This document shows positions 16,131 to 24,515 of a stretch of DNA of 64,000 bases, piece by piece. Origin of the DNA: Ramlibacter sp. (lineage in GTDB: Bacteria; Pseudomonadota; Gammaproteobacteria; Burkholderiales; Burkholderiaceae_C); the NCBI GenBank assembly GCA_016713005.1, contig JADJPY010000003.1:372001-436000 (forward strand), read 5' to 3'. Every line of letters starts with the position of its first letter. Position 1 is the first letter of the stretch. The translations under genes were made by a program, and so were the position numbers. The notes under the pieces are model-generated. The model was not told the origin of the DNA. It worked only from the letters and a program-made list of their open reading frames with translations, and did not search any database.

Positions 16131-17864
16131 TCAGTGGTTGTCTTTCGGGACAAATGCGCCGCGTTGCCCGACCAGGAAGTCGAGATCGGCACCTTCGTCG
16201 GCTTGCAACACATGGTCGATGTACAGCTTCCAGTAGCCCGATGACAGGGCTGGCGGCGGTGCCTTCCAGTGGGCCAGGCGGCGCGCCAGCTCCTCGTCGC
16301 TGATAAGCAACAGCAGCTTTCGCTTCGGCACATCGAGTTCGATCATGTCGCCGTTTTGCACGATGGCCAGCGGGCCACCGGCAGCCGCCTCGGGCGTGGT
16401 GTGCAGCACCACCGTGCCGTAGGCCGTGCCGCTCATGCGTGCGTCGCTGATGCGCACCATGTCGGTGATGCCCTTGCGCAGGACCTTGGGCGGCAACGGC
16501 ATGTTGCCCACCTCGGCCATGCCGGGGTAGCCCTTGGGGCCGCAATTCTTGAGCACCAGGATGCAGGTTTCGTCGACGTCCAGGTTTTCGTCGTCGATGC
16601 GCTTGTGAAAGTCGTGGCTGTCTTCAAACACCACCGCGCGCCCGGTGTGCACCATCAGCGCTGGTGTGGCGGCGCTGGGCTTGATCACCGCACCTCGTGG
16701 CGCGAGGTTGCCGCGCAGGATGGCGATACCGGCCTTTTCCTTGAAGGGGGTGTCAAAGGCCTTGATGACGCGCGGGTCGTAGTTCTGCGCGTCAGCGATG
16801 TTCTCGCCCACCGTCTTGCCGCTGACGGTGACGATATCGCGATGCAAGAGGTGCTGGATTTCCTTCATCACCACGGGCAAGCCTCCCGCATAGCAGAAAT
16901 CCTCCATCAGGTGCTCGCCGCTGGGTTGCAGGTTCAGCAGGCAGGGCATTTCACTGCCGAGCTTCTCAAAGTCGTCCACGGTGAGCTTCAGGCCCAGGCG
17001 TCCGGCGATGGCGATCAGGTGGATCACCGCGTTGGTACTGCCGCCGATGGCGGCCAGGGTCCGGATGGCGTTCTCGAACGCTTCGCGCGTCAGCACCTTG
17101 CTGATGGTCTGGTCGGTGTGAACCATTTCCACAATGCGGCGACCCGCATTGCGCGCCAGTACGTTGCGCCGGCCGTCAACAGCGGGGTAGGCGGCGTTGC
17201 CCGGAAGGCCGATGCCCAGGGCTTCCACCATGGATGCCATGGTGGAAGCCGTCCCCATGGTCATGCAGTGTCCGTGGCTGCGGTGCATGCAGCTTTCGGC
17301 TTCAAAGAAGTCCTGCAGCTTGAGCGTGCCGGCCCGCACCTGCTCACTCATGCTCCACACGCCCGTGCCGGAGCCAAGCTCCTGGCCGCGCCATTTGCCG
17401 TTGAGCATGGGGCCGCCGCTCACACCGATGGTGGGCAGGCCGGCGCTGGACGCTCCCATCAGCAGGGAAGGTGTGGTCTTGTCGCAGCCCATCAGCAGCA
17501 CCACGCCGTCGATCGGGTTGCCGCGGATGCTCTCTTCCACATCCATGCTCGCCAGGTTGCGGTACAGCATGGCCGTGGGGCGCAGCAAGGTCTCGCCCAG
17601 GCTCATCACCGGGAATTCGAGCGGCAAGCCACCCGCTTCGTAAACGCCGATCTTCACCTGCTCGGCCAGTGTTCGGAAGTGGCTGTTGCAGGGTGTGAGT
17701 TCGCTGAAGGTGTTGCAGATGCCAATGACGGGGCGGCCGTCGAACTGGTCGTGCGGCACGCCCTTGCCCTTGACCCAGCTGCGGTAGGCAAAGCCATCAC
17801 GGTCCTGGCGACCAAACCATTGCTGGGAGCGGAGCTCTTCGGGTTTCTTTTTGGGTGCGTTCAT
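16131..17864 (-). CDS. IlvD/Edd-family sugar-acid dehydratase (arabonate/galactonate type)
   Basis: This iron-sulfur enzyme removes water from an aldonate to give a 2-keto-3-deoxy acid. It has 577 residues. The three cluster cysteines lie in IGICNTFSELTPCN, LLMGCDKTTPSLLMG and HRSHGHCMTMGTASTM, and the carbamylated-lysine region is also present. Its N-terminus (RSQQWFGRQDRDGFAYRSW) is typical of the L-arabonate/D-xylonate/galactonate subgroup rather than of IlvD or Edd. It is the first gene of the minus-strand operon and divergent from the cupin/GntR genes. The DgoA/DgoK neighbours favour D-galactonate, but L-arabonate or D-fuconate cannot be excluded. Confidence 0.9.
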   Translation of the reverse strand: MNAPKKKPEELRSQQWFGRQDRDGFAYRSWVKGKGVPHDQFDGRPVIGICNTFSELTPCNSHFRTLAEQVKIGVYEAGGLPLEFPVMSLGETLLRPTAMLYRNLASMDVEESIRGNPIDGVVLLMGCDKTTPSLLMGASSAGLPTIGVSGGPMLNGKWRGQELGSGTGVWSMSEQVRAGTLKLQDFFEAESCMHRSHGHCMTMGTASTMASMVEALGIGLPGNAAYPAVDGRRNVLARNAGRRIVEMVHTDQTISKVLTREAFENAIRTLAAIGGSTNAVIHLIAIAGRLGLKLTVDDFEKLGSEMPCLLNLQPSGEHLMEDFCYAGGLPVVMKEIQHLLHRDIVTVSGKTVGENIADAQNYDPRVIKAFDTPFKEKAGIAILRGNLAPRGAVIKPSAATPALMVHTGRAVVFEDSHDFHKRIDDENLDVDETCILVLKNCGPKGYPGMAEVGNMPLPPKVLRKGITDMVRISDARMSGTAYGTVVLHTTPEAAAGGPLAIVQNGDMIELDVPKRKLLLLISDEELARRLAHWKAPPPALSSGYWKLYIDHVLQADEGADLDFLVGQRGAFVPKDNH

Positions 17865-17916
17865 TCGGGTTTTCCATGGAACCCACAGGATTCAATCATC
17901 ATATGATAACAACCGT
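17865..17916. promoter_or_regulatory. Divergent promoter region with ATCATATGAT palindrome
   Basis: The 52 bases between the two halves of the sugar-acid locus contain the perfect palindrome ATCATATGAT (17898-17907), extended by ATC on the left and AACAACC on the right. GntR/FCD regulators bind short dyads of this kind, and the regulator gene lies one gene away. This is the likely control point for both operons. Confidence 0.5.
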
Positions 17917-18300
17917 ATGAGCGTTTTTACCAAGACCGTTTTGTTTACAGGCGCCGATGGCCGGGCCGGTTTTCGGGAGGAGGCCGTGCCGCTGGACGGC
18001 GGCTCACCCCAGGCCAGACTCTCGCCGCTGTTCGCATCCGGTGGCTACCAGCTGCGCGAGAGCCCGGTGGGTTTTCGCAGCAGCTTCCATTGCACGCCCA
18101 GTCCGCAATGGGTGTTCATCCTGAGCGGCCAGATGGAGATCGGCCTGCAGGGTGGCGTGTCCCGCGTTTTTAGGGCGGGCGAGCATTTCTACTCGGCGGA
18201 CACCTTGCCCGATGGCGCCACATTTGATCCGGCGGTCCATGGCCACTGGAGTCGCCAGGTCGGGCCTGATCCGCTCATCACCCTGTTTGTGCGCGGCTGA
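17917..18300 (+). CDS. Small cupin-domain protein
   Basis: The 127-residue single-domain cupin has FHCTPSPQWVFILSGQMEIGL (cupin motif 1 region) and RVFRAGEHFYSADTLPDGA (motif 2 region). Metal-ligand histidines are sparse. It may bind a sugar acid or act as an isomerase or sensor; the function is unknown. ATG 17917 has no evident ribosome-binding site and lies close to the operator, so a short or leaderless transcript is possible. It is immediately followed by the GntR regulator gene. Confidence 0.75.
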   Translation: MSVFTKTVLFTGADGRAGFREEAVPLDGGSPQARLSPLFASGGYQLRESPVGFRSSFHCTPSPQWVFILSGQMEIGLQGGVSRVFRAGEHFYSADTLPDGATFDPAVHGHWSRQVGPDPLITLFVRG

Positions 18301-18303
18301 CCG

Positions 18304-19047
18304 ATGATCAAGAACGTTCATGGCAACACGGTGGACCACCTGGGCGAAGCCATCGTCGCTGGCCGCTACCCGGCAGGAAGCGCCATTCCCCCGGAGCCGA
18401 TGCTGTGCGAGGAACTTGGCGTCAGCCGCACGGTGGTGCGTGAAGCCATGAAGTCGCTGGTCGCCAAGGGGCTGATCAGCACAGGCCCCAAGGTGGGCAC
18501 CCGCGTTCTTGCCGAAGACCAGTGGAACTGGTTTGACCCGGATGTGATCATCTGGCAGTCCAAGGCGGGCCTCACGGCCGAGTTCCTGCGCGACCTGCAG
18601 GACCTTCGGCGTGTAGTCGAGCCTGCCGCCGTGCGTCTGGCGGCCGAGCGTGCGACTGTGCAGGATATTGTTGCGATAGAAGCCGCATTTGCCGGAATGA
18701 AGAAGGCGGTGGAAGAGGGCGGAGACTATGTGACCCACGACCTGATGTTCCACCAGGGTTTGCTCAGGGCCTGCCGCAACCGCATGCTTGTCCAGATGAG
18801 CAAGGCGCTCGGCGCGTTGTTGCGCACCAGTTTCGAGATTTCCACCAGCCGCAAGGACGGTCCACGGAACTCTCTGCCGCTTCACAGGGCGGTGCTGGAT
18901 GCGGTGATTGCGCACCAGCCGGCAAAGGCGGAGCGCGCCGTCATCGTGCTGATCGAAGGCGCACACGACGATATCGAGGCGGTGCTGAACTCCCGCCGCC
19001 GGCTGCCCCGGTTGAACATGCCGGCACCTCTTCTGCGGGCTGCGTGA
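18304..19047 (+). CDS. GntR/FadR-family regulator (FCD domain), DgoR-like
   Basis: An N-terminal winged helix (HLGEAIVAGRYPAGSAIPPE; SRTVVREAMKSLVAKGLI; GPKVGTRV) precedes an all-helical FCD ligand domain with the metal-binding Asp/His pattern (LMFHQGLLRACRN; LPLHRAVLDAV). At 247 residues it matches regulators of hexonate catabolism such as DgoR and LgoR. It probably represses both flanking operons until a sugar acid or its keto-deoxy product binds. The stop overlaps the GTG of the TRAP small subunit. Confidence 0.9.
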   Translation: MIKNVHGNTVDHLGEAIVAGRYPAGSAIPPEPMLCEELGVSRTVVREAMKSLVAKGLISTGPKVGTRVLAEDQWNWFDPDVIIWQSKAGLTAEFLRDLQDLRRVVEPAAVRLAAERATVQDIVAIEAAFAGMKKAVEEGGDYVTHDLMFHQGLLRACRNRMLVQMSKALGALLRTSFEISTSRKDGPRNSLPLHRAVLDAVIAHQPAKAERAVIVLIEGAHDDIEAVLNSRRRLPRLNMPAPLLRAA

Positions 19048-19613
19048 TCGCCATGACCCAATTGATCGGACGTTGCGTTGACGGATTCTTCCGGCTCCTG
19101 GAGCTGCTGGTTGTGGTGGCGCTGGTCTCCATGGTGGTCATGGTCTTCGGCAATGTCGTGCTTCGCTACGGATTCAATTCCGGAATCACGGTGTCGGATG
19201 AAATGTCGCGCTATTGTTTTGTCTGGCTGACGTACATCGGAGCCATGATTGCAATGCGCGAGAAGGGCCATCTTGGAGTGGATACGCTGGTCAAGCACCT
19301 TCCGCGAGCGGGCAAGAAAGTCTGCCTGTTCCTGAGCGAGTCGCTGATGCTCTGGTGCAACGGGCTGTTCCTTCTGGGCACCTGGCGCATGCATGACCTT
19401 CAGGTCAGCAACGTGTCGCCGGTTGTCGGCATTTCCATGATCTGGATCTATGGCGTGGGCTATGTCGTGGCCGTGGTGATGGGTCTGTTCAACCTGAGTG
19501 TTTTGTATCGGCTTTTCACCGGACAACTGAGCGAGGATGAGCTTGTTCAAGTGGTCGAATCCGAAGATGTGCCGCACAACCTGCCGGTGGACGCTGCGGA
19601 GGCGCGCCGATGA
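19044..19613 (+). CDS. dctQ: TRAP transporter small permease subunit (DctQ)
   Basis: The small membrane subunit of a tripartite ATP-independent periplasmic transporter. It has 189 residues and four membrane segments, with the family segment VSDEMSRYCFVWLTYIGAMIA and MREKGHLGVDTLVK. GTG 19044 overlaps the regulator stop (GTGA); ATG 19053 is an alternative start. It is coupled to dctM through ATGA. The acidic tail (SEDELVQVVESEDV) is cytoplasmic. Confidence 0.92.
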   Translation: MIAMTQLIGRCVDGFFRLLELLVVVALVSMVVMVFGNVVLRYGFNSGITVSDEMSRYCFVWLTYIGAMIAMREKGHLGVDTLVKHLPRAGKKVCLFLSESLMLWCNGLFLLGTWRMHDLQVSNVSPVVGISMIWIYGVGYVVAVVMGLFNLSVLYRLFTGQLSEDELVQVVESEDVPHNLPVDAAEARR

Positions 19614-20908
19614 CCGTCGCCGTCTTTGTATTCAGCCTGCTGGGCGCGATGGCCATTGGCATGCCCATCGCCTACGCCCTGCTGATCTGCGGCCTTGCGC
19701 TCATGTCGTTCATGGCCGCAACCGGCGCGTTGCCGGCATTTGACAGCCAGATTCTGGCCCAGCGTTTTGTTGACGGCGCCGACAATTTCCCGCTTCTGGC
19801 GGTGCCGTTCTTCCTGCTGGCCGGCGAATTCATGAACGCCGGTGGCCTGAGCCGCCGCATCGTCAACATGGCGATGGCCTGGGTTGGACATTTCCGTGGC
19901 GGCCTGGGCTACGTCGCTGTCATCGCAGCCGTGATCATGGCCTCTCTGTCGGGCTCAGCCGTGGCCGATACGGCGGCGTTGTCGGCGCTGCTGATCCCCA
20001 TGATGAAGCGTGCGGGCTATCAGGTGAACCGGTCCGCCGGGCTGATTGCTGCCGGCGGCATCATTGCCCCCGTGATACCGCCCTCCATCGGCCTGATCAT
20101 TTTCGGCGTGGCGGGCAATGTGTCGATCACCAAACTGTTCCTGGCCGGCATTGTGCCGGGCATCCTGATGGGTTTGGCGATCGGCATCACCTGGTGGTGG
20201 GTCGCCCGCCGGGAAAACGTGCAGCCCGCACCCAAGGTCGGCATGGCCGAGCGCCTGAAGATCACAGCCGAAGGCGGCTTCGCGCTTGCACTGCCAGTGC
20301 TGATCCTGGGCGGCATGAAATTCGGCGTCTTCACCCCGACCGAAGCTGCAGTGGTTGCCGCGGTCTATAGCTTCGTCGTGGGCATGTTCATTTACCGAGA
20401 ACTGAAGGTGCGCGCTCTCTACCAGCTGGTGCTGTCGGCAGGGAAGACGACGGCCGTTGTCATGTTTCTTGTGTCGGCTGCGATGGTCAGTGCCTGGCTC
20501 ATCACGGTGGCGAACATCCCGACGGAAGTGGCCAAAATGCTTTCGCCCTTCATGGGCAACAGGATCCTGTTGATGTTCGTCATCATGGTGCTGATCGTTG
20601 TTGTTGGCACTGCGCTGGACTTCACCCCCACCGTGTTGATCCTCACGCCAGTGCTGATGCCGGTGGTGCTCAAGGCCGGCATCGACCCCGTCTATTTCGG
20701 CGTAATGTTCATCATGAACAACGCCATTAGGCTGATCACACCACCCGTGGGGACTGTCCTCAACGTCGTGTGTGGAGTGGCCAGGATCAGCATGGATGAC
20801 GCATTCAAGGGCGTCATGCCATTCTTCCTGGCAGAACTGGCGGTGCTGTTCCTGCTGGTGTTTTTCCCCGAGATCGTGCTGGTGCCACTCAAGTGGTGGA
20901 TGCACTGA
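19610..20908 (+). CDS. dctM: TRAP transporter large permease subunit (DctM)
   Basis: The 432-residue, roughly 12-helix subunit drives sodium-coupled substrate uptake. The DctM signatures are clear: AVPFFLLAGEFMNAGGLSRR, MASLSGSAVADTAALSALLI, AGLIAAGGIIAPVIPPSIG and the second-repeat LDFTPTVLILTPVLMPVV. ATG 19610 overlaps the dctQ stop. With dctQ and dctP it forms a complete TRAP system in the sugar-acid operon. Confidence 0.96.
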   Translation: MTVAVFVFSLLGAMAIGMPIAYALLICGLALMSFMAATGALPAFDSQILAQRFVDGADNFPLLAVPFFLLAGEFMNAGGLSRRIVNMAMAWVGHFRGGLGYVAVIAAVIMASLSGSAVADTAALSALLIPMMKRAGYQVNRSAGLIAAGGIIAPVIPPSIGLIIFGVAGNVSITKLFLAGIVPGILMGLAIGITWWWVARRENVQPAPKVGMAERLKITAEGGFALALPVLILGGMKFGVFTPTEAAVVAAVYSFVVGMFIYRELKVRALYQLVLSAGKTTAVVMFLVSAAMVSAWLITVANIPTEVAKMLSPFMGNRILLMFVIMVLIVVVGTALDFTPTVLILTPVLMPVVLKAGIDPVYFGVMFIMNNAIRLITPPVGTVLNVVCGVARISMDDAFKGVMPFFLAELAVLFLLVFFPEIVLVPLKWWMH

Positions 20909-20958
20909 TGACCGCGCAACGCTTCCCCAACCCTGAACCAACCCCGAAGGAGACAACC

Positions 20959-21969
20959 ATGTTCAAACGCAGAACCCTCGTATCCATGCTGGCCGGCGCC
21001 TCGCTGCTGGTCGCCACCTCCGCTTTCGCGCAGTTTGCCGAGAGGACCATCAAGTTCACCAATGGCGTGAACGAAGACCACCCGGTGGGAGTTGGCGTCA
21101 AGAAGATGCAGGAAATCCTGGCTGCCAAGACGGGCGGAAAGATGAAGATCAGCGCGTTCTGGGGCGGCTCTGCCGGCGGCGATCTGCCGGCCACGCAGGC
21201 CCTGCGCGCAGGCACGCAGGAGATGGTTTGCACGTCCAGCTCGCCGCTCGTGGGCATTGTCAAGGAACTCGGCGTGTTCGATTTGCCCTTCCTTTTCGCC
21301 AACGAAAAGGAAGCGGATGCGGTGCTGGATGGTCCCGCCGGTGTGTATTTCAACAAGAAGCTCGAGGAAGCCGGACTCGTCAATCTGGCCTATTGGGAGA
21401 ACGGCTTCCGCAATCTGACCAACAGCAAGCGCGCCGTGGCCAAGGTGGAAGACTTTGATGGCGTCAAGGTCCGCGTCATGCAGAACAACATCTTCCTGGA
21501 TACCTTCAAGACACTGGGTACCAACGCAGTGCCGATGGCGTTTGGTGAAGTGTTTACGGCGCTGGAAACGAAGACGATCGATGGCCAGGAGAACCCGTTC
21601 GTCACCATCGAAACGTCCAAGTTCAATGAAGTGCAGAAATACCTGTCGGTCACCCGGCACGCCTACACACCCTTCCTGGTCCTCTACAGCAAGAAGCTGT
21701 GGGACACGCTCAGCCCGCAGGAGCAGGCGGTGCTGCGTGAGGCAGCCATGGAGGGCCAGAAGGTCCAGCGCGCCGCCAACCGCACGTTGAACGAGAAGTC
21801 CCTGACCAGCCTGAAGGCCAAGGGCATGCAGGTCAACGAGATCACGCCGGCCGAGCAGCGCCGCATGTTCGAGAAGGTCAAGCCTGTGTACGACAAGAAC
21901 GTTCCGACCATCGGCGCCGAGGCAGTCACGACGGTTCTGGATGCCCTGAAGAAGGCCCGGGGGGGGTGA
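20959..21969 (+). CDS. dctP: TRAP transporter substrate-binding protein (DctP)
   Basis: The periplasmic receptor has 336 residues, with a signal peptide (residues ~1-25, ending SAFAQ), FTNGVNEDHPVGVGVKKMQE, and the ligand arginine region GFRNLTNSKRAV. It also has KVRVMQNNIFLDTFKTLGTNAVPM, FGEVFTALETKTIDGQENP, and a long C-terminal helix region. AAGGAGA lies 6 bases before ATG 20959. Context suggests a hexonate or hexuronate-type ligand rather than a C4-dicarboxylate. A stem-loop follows the stop. Confidence 0.94.
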   Translation: MFKRRTLVSMLAGASLLVATSAFAQFAERTIKFTNGVNEDHPVGVGVKKMQEILAAKTGGKMKISAFWGGSAGGDLPATQALRAGTQEMVCTSSSPLVGIVKELGVFDLPFLFANEKEADAVLDGPAGVYFNKKLEEAGLVNLAYWENGFRNLTNSKRAVAKVEDFDGVKVRVMQNNIFLDTFKTLGTNAVPMAFGEVFTALETKTIDGQENPFVTIETSKFNEVQKYLSVTRHAYTPFLVLYSKKLWDTLSPQEQAVLREAAMEGQKVQRAANRTLNEKSLTSLKAKGMQVNEITPAEQRRMFEKVKPVYDKNVPTIGAEAVTTVLDALKKARGG

Positions 21970-21990
21970 GTTTGCGGAGCGTGGGGAGCA

Positions 21991-22013
21991 TGGCCCGGCC
22001 TGTCGCCGGGCCA
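21991..22013 (+). terminator. Stem-loop after dctP (attenuator or mRNA-stabilising hairpin)
   Basis: TGGCCCGG - CCTGTCG - CCGGGCCA forms a perfect 8-bp GC-rich stem with a 7-base loop. There is no U-tract after it, so it is a weak candidate for an intrinsic terminator. It more likely stabilises the receptor part of the message or sets a lower level for downstream genes, a usual layout after periplasmic receptor genes. Confidence 0.5.
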
Positions 22014-22039
22014 ACGCTGTCCCTGGGAGGTGTCAGGCG

Positions 22040-23233
22040 ATGAAGATCACCCGGGTTGAAACCATCCGTCTGGGCGAGTTCCCCAACATCCTTTGGGTGC
22101 GCTTGCACACCGATGAAGGGCTGGTCGGCCTTGGCGAGACCTTCATGGGCGCAGCGGCCGTAGAAGCCTACCTGCATGAATGGGCTGGCCCCCGGCTCAT
22201 TGGCAAGGATCCATTGGCGATTGAAGCACGCAACCGGGAGCTGATGGGCTATCTGGGTTGGCGCGGTTCGGGCGTGGAAACGCGCGGCAATTCCGCTGTG
22301 GATATCGCGCTTTGGGATCTGTTCGGCAAGGCTGCCAACATGCCGGTCCATACCGCGCTGGGGGGGGCAAGCCGGGAAGCGATCCGGGTCTACAACACCT
22401 GTGCGGGCTACCAGTACATCCGCAGCAACCGCAATCAGACCAGTTCCAACTGGGGACTGGGCAACAGCTCTGGACCGTACGAGGATCTGCAGGGATTTCT
22501 GCACCATGCCGACGAACTGGCCGAGTCGTTGCTCTCCGAGGGAATCACGGCCATGAAGATCTGGCCGTTTGACACGGCGGCCGAACGCAGTGACGGGCAG
22601 TACATCAGCAATGCCGACCTGGATGTCGCGCTGGAGCCCTTTCGGAAAATCCGCAACCGGGTGGGCGACCGAATGGACATCATGGTCGAGTTCCACAGCC
22701 TGTGGCGACTTCCGATGGCGCGCAAAATCGCGCGGGCGCTCAGGGAGTTCGATACGTTCTGGCACGAGGACGCCATCCGCATGGATTCGCTGGACCTTCT
22801 GCAGCAGTACGCCAGGGACTGCGAGGCGCTCATCTGCGCCAGCGAGACGCTCAGCTACAAGTGGGGATTCAAGGACTACTTGCAGACCGGTGTCGCCGGG
22901 GTGGTGATGCTGGACCTGAGTTGGTGCGGTGGGTTGACGGAGGCGCGCAAGATTGCCGGCATGGCCGACGCATGGCAGTTGCCGGTGGCACCGCACGACT
23001 GCACTGGGCCGGTCGTCTGGGCGGCGTCCACGCACCTTTCACTCCACGCCCCCAATGCACTTGTCCAGGAAAGCGTGCGCGCCTTTTACACCGGCTGGTA
23101 TCGCGAACTCGTCACCGAACTGCCGCGGGTACAGGACGGCATGGTGCGCCTCAATGACAAGCCCGGGCTGGGCCTGGAGCTTCTTCCTGATCTGCACAGC
23201 CGCGCGGATGCCACCGTGCGTGTGACGAAGTAA
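22040..23233 (+). CDS. Enolase-superfamily sugar-acid dehydratase (mandelate racemase group)
   Basis: The 397-residue TIM-barrel enzyme has the mandelate-racemase group pattern. Metal-binding carboxylates sit in MVEFHSLW, FWHEDAIRMDS and ICASETLSY, and a general acid-base His in VAPHDCTGPV. The Lys position is AMKIWPFD. Such enzymes dehydrate galactonate, fuconate, galactarate or gluconate; the exact acid cannot be read off. It is the second sugar-acid dehydratase of the locus and is unrelated to the IlvD/Edd one. GGAGGTG sits 8 bases before ATG 22040. Confidence 0.87.
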   Translation: MKITRVETIRLGEFPNILWVRLHTDEGLVGLGETFMGAAAVEAYLHEWAGPRLIGKDPLAIEARNRELMGYLGWRGSGVETRGNSAVDIALWDLFGKAANMPVHTALGGASREAIRVYNTCAGYQYIRSNRNQTSSNWGLGNSSGPYEDLQGFLHHADELAESLLSEGITAMKIWPFDTAAERSDGQYISNADLDVALEPFRKIRNRVGDRMDIMVEFHSLWRLPMARKIARALREFDTFWHEDAIRMDSLDLLQQYARDCEALICASETLSYKWGFKDYLQTGVAGVVMLDLSWCGGLTEARKIAGMADAWQLPVAPHDCTGPVVWAASTHLSLHAPNALVQESVRAFYTGWYRELVTELPRVQDGMVRLNDKPGLGLELLPDLHSRADATVRVTK

Positions 23234-23246
23234 GCCGGAGTCCGTG

Positions 23247-23762
23247 ATGCCCGGGATGGTGCCGGTGGTGGTGATGGGTGTTTGTGGCAGCGGCAAGAGC
23301 ACCGTCGCCAGCTTGTTGGCGCAGCGGCTCGGCCGGCCCTTCCTGGAAGGCGATCAACTGCATTCGCCCCGGAACGTGGCGCGGATGGCCGCCGGAGTGT
23401 CCCTGACCGACGCCGACCGCCAGGGCTGGCTCGAGTCCATCGCCAAGCGGCTCGCGCTTGCGGGTTCGTCTGGGACGGGGCTTGTCGTGTCCTGCTCCGC
23501 GCTCAAGAGGCAATACAGGGATCTCCTTCGCACCGACTGTCCTCGCCTGGCCCTGGTGTATTTGCGCGCAGACCGCGCGCTCCTGCTGGAACGCCTGACC
23601 GCGCGAACGGGGCACTACATGGGCAGCGGGATGCTGGACAGTCAACTTGAAATCCTGGAGGAACCCAAGTCGCCAGAGCGGTTCCTTGCCTGCGAGGTTG
23701 ATGTGCCTGCGCACGAGGTGGTGGACCGCGCGGTGCGCTGGCTGGCCTCGCTGGACGCCTGA
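23247..23762 (+). CDS. gntK: Gluconokinase (GntK type)
   Basis: This enzyme phosphorylates D-gluconate to 6-phosphogluconate. At 171 residues it is of standard length, with the P-loop GVCGSGKST at about 11-19, FLEGDQLHSPRNVARMAAG, LTDADRQGWLESIA, SCSALKRQYRDLLR, and the lid LTARTGHYMGSGMLDSQLE, all GntK signatures. ATG 23247 is chosen because GGAG lies 6 bases upstream; GTG 23244 is possible. As last gene of the plus operon, it implies gluconate enters the pathway too. It ends 6 bases from the convergent gene. Confidence 0.93.
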   Translation: MPGMVPVVVMGVCGSGKSTVASLLAQRLGRPFLEGDQLHSPRNVARMAAGVSLTDADRQGWLESIAKRLALAGSSGTGLVVSCSALKRQYRDLLRTDCPRLALVYLRADRALLLERLTARTGHYMGSGMLDSQLEILEEPKSPERFLACEVDVPAHEVVDRAVRWLASLDA

Positions 23763-23768
23763 AACCGC

Positions 23769-24515
23769 TCAGGCCGACTGCATCGAACCCGACAGCAGGA
23801 TATGGGTGCCTGCTGGCCCCCGCACCGACCGGATCAGCGCACGCGCGACCTGCTCCGGTTGTATGGAACGGTAGTTGGCAGGCATGAGCGGACGCAAAAC
23901 CCGGCTGACGGCCAGTGCCCACCGTTCGCCAGTCCGGCGAGGCTGGCCAAGCGCTTCACGATCGCCGGCCAGGAACGATGGGCGGGCAATCGCCAGGGTC
24001 TGTAGCGGCATTGCCCGCAACGCGTCTTCCGTCTCGCCCTTGACCCGGTTGTAAAAAATGCCTGAGCCTGAATCCGCACCCATGGCACTGACCACTCCTA
24101 TTTTTGTAGCGCCAGACCCAATAGCAGTGCGGGCTACGGCCAGAATTGCATCATGATCCACGGAACGGAACGCAGACTGGCTGCCAGCGGTCTTGATGGT
24201 CGTTCCAAGCGCGATAAACGCTTCGTTCAGGGTGGGCAGCGGTGGCAGGGCAGCGAAATCCGCCACATGCTGTACCAGCTTGGGATGCGTGATCGAAAGC
24301 GTGCGGCGGCCCACTGTGTGGACAACCGCAACACTGTCATCGACCAAAAGAGCGCGGAGGATTTCCCGGCCCACGAGGCCCGAAGCCCCCGCCACCAGAA
24401 CGGTTCGACCGCCCGCCTCCGCCGCGGCGACCGCCCCCGGCCATGCTGTCGATGCTGGTGCGCATGGGGTCTGGCTGTCCGCCCTGGCTGGAACCGCTGG
24501 ATTTCCGGTTGTCAT
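23769..24515 (-). CDS. NAD(P)-binding oxidoreductase (atypical SDR, Tip30/YbjT-like)
   Basis: The Rossmann motif VLVAGASGLVGREILRALL is at about residues 38-57. It is followed by HTVGRRTLSITHPKLVQH, ALGTTIKTAGSQSAFRSVDHD, and VVSAMGADSGSGIFYNRVKGE, which supplies the Tyr/Lys-like pair. The tail ends at HILLSGSMQ. Atypical SDRs of this sort bind NADPH, and function varies. Its first ~60 codons overlap the 3' end of rhlE out of frame (24337-24515). No ATG exists between 24515 and the Rossmann motif, so either the long overlap is real or a GTG start near the motif is used. Expression probably depends on rhlE. Confidence 0.78.
   Translation of the reverse strand: MTTGNPAVPARADSQTPCAPASTAWPGAVAAAEAGGRTVLVAGASGLVGREILRALLVDDSVAVVHTVGRRTLSITHPKLVQHVADFAALPPLPTLNEAFIALGTTIKTAGSQSAFRSVDHDAILAVARTAIGSGATKIGVVSAMGADSGSGIFYNRVKGETEDALRAMPLQTLAIARPSFLAGDREALGQPRRTGERWALAVSRVLRPLMPANYRSIQPEQVARALIRSVRGPAGTHILLSGSMQSA
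24098..24110. repeat. Weak palindrome core inside the NAD-binding gene
   Basis: CTATTTTTGTAGC resembles the core of the dispersed element (compare the copy at 35560). However, the encoded peptide GATKIGVVSAMGA is what the protein family normally has here, so the resemblance may be chance codon choice. Confidence 0.25.
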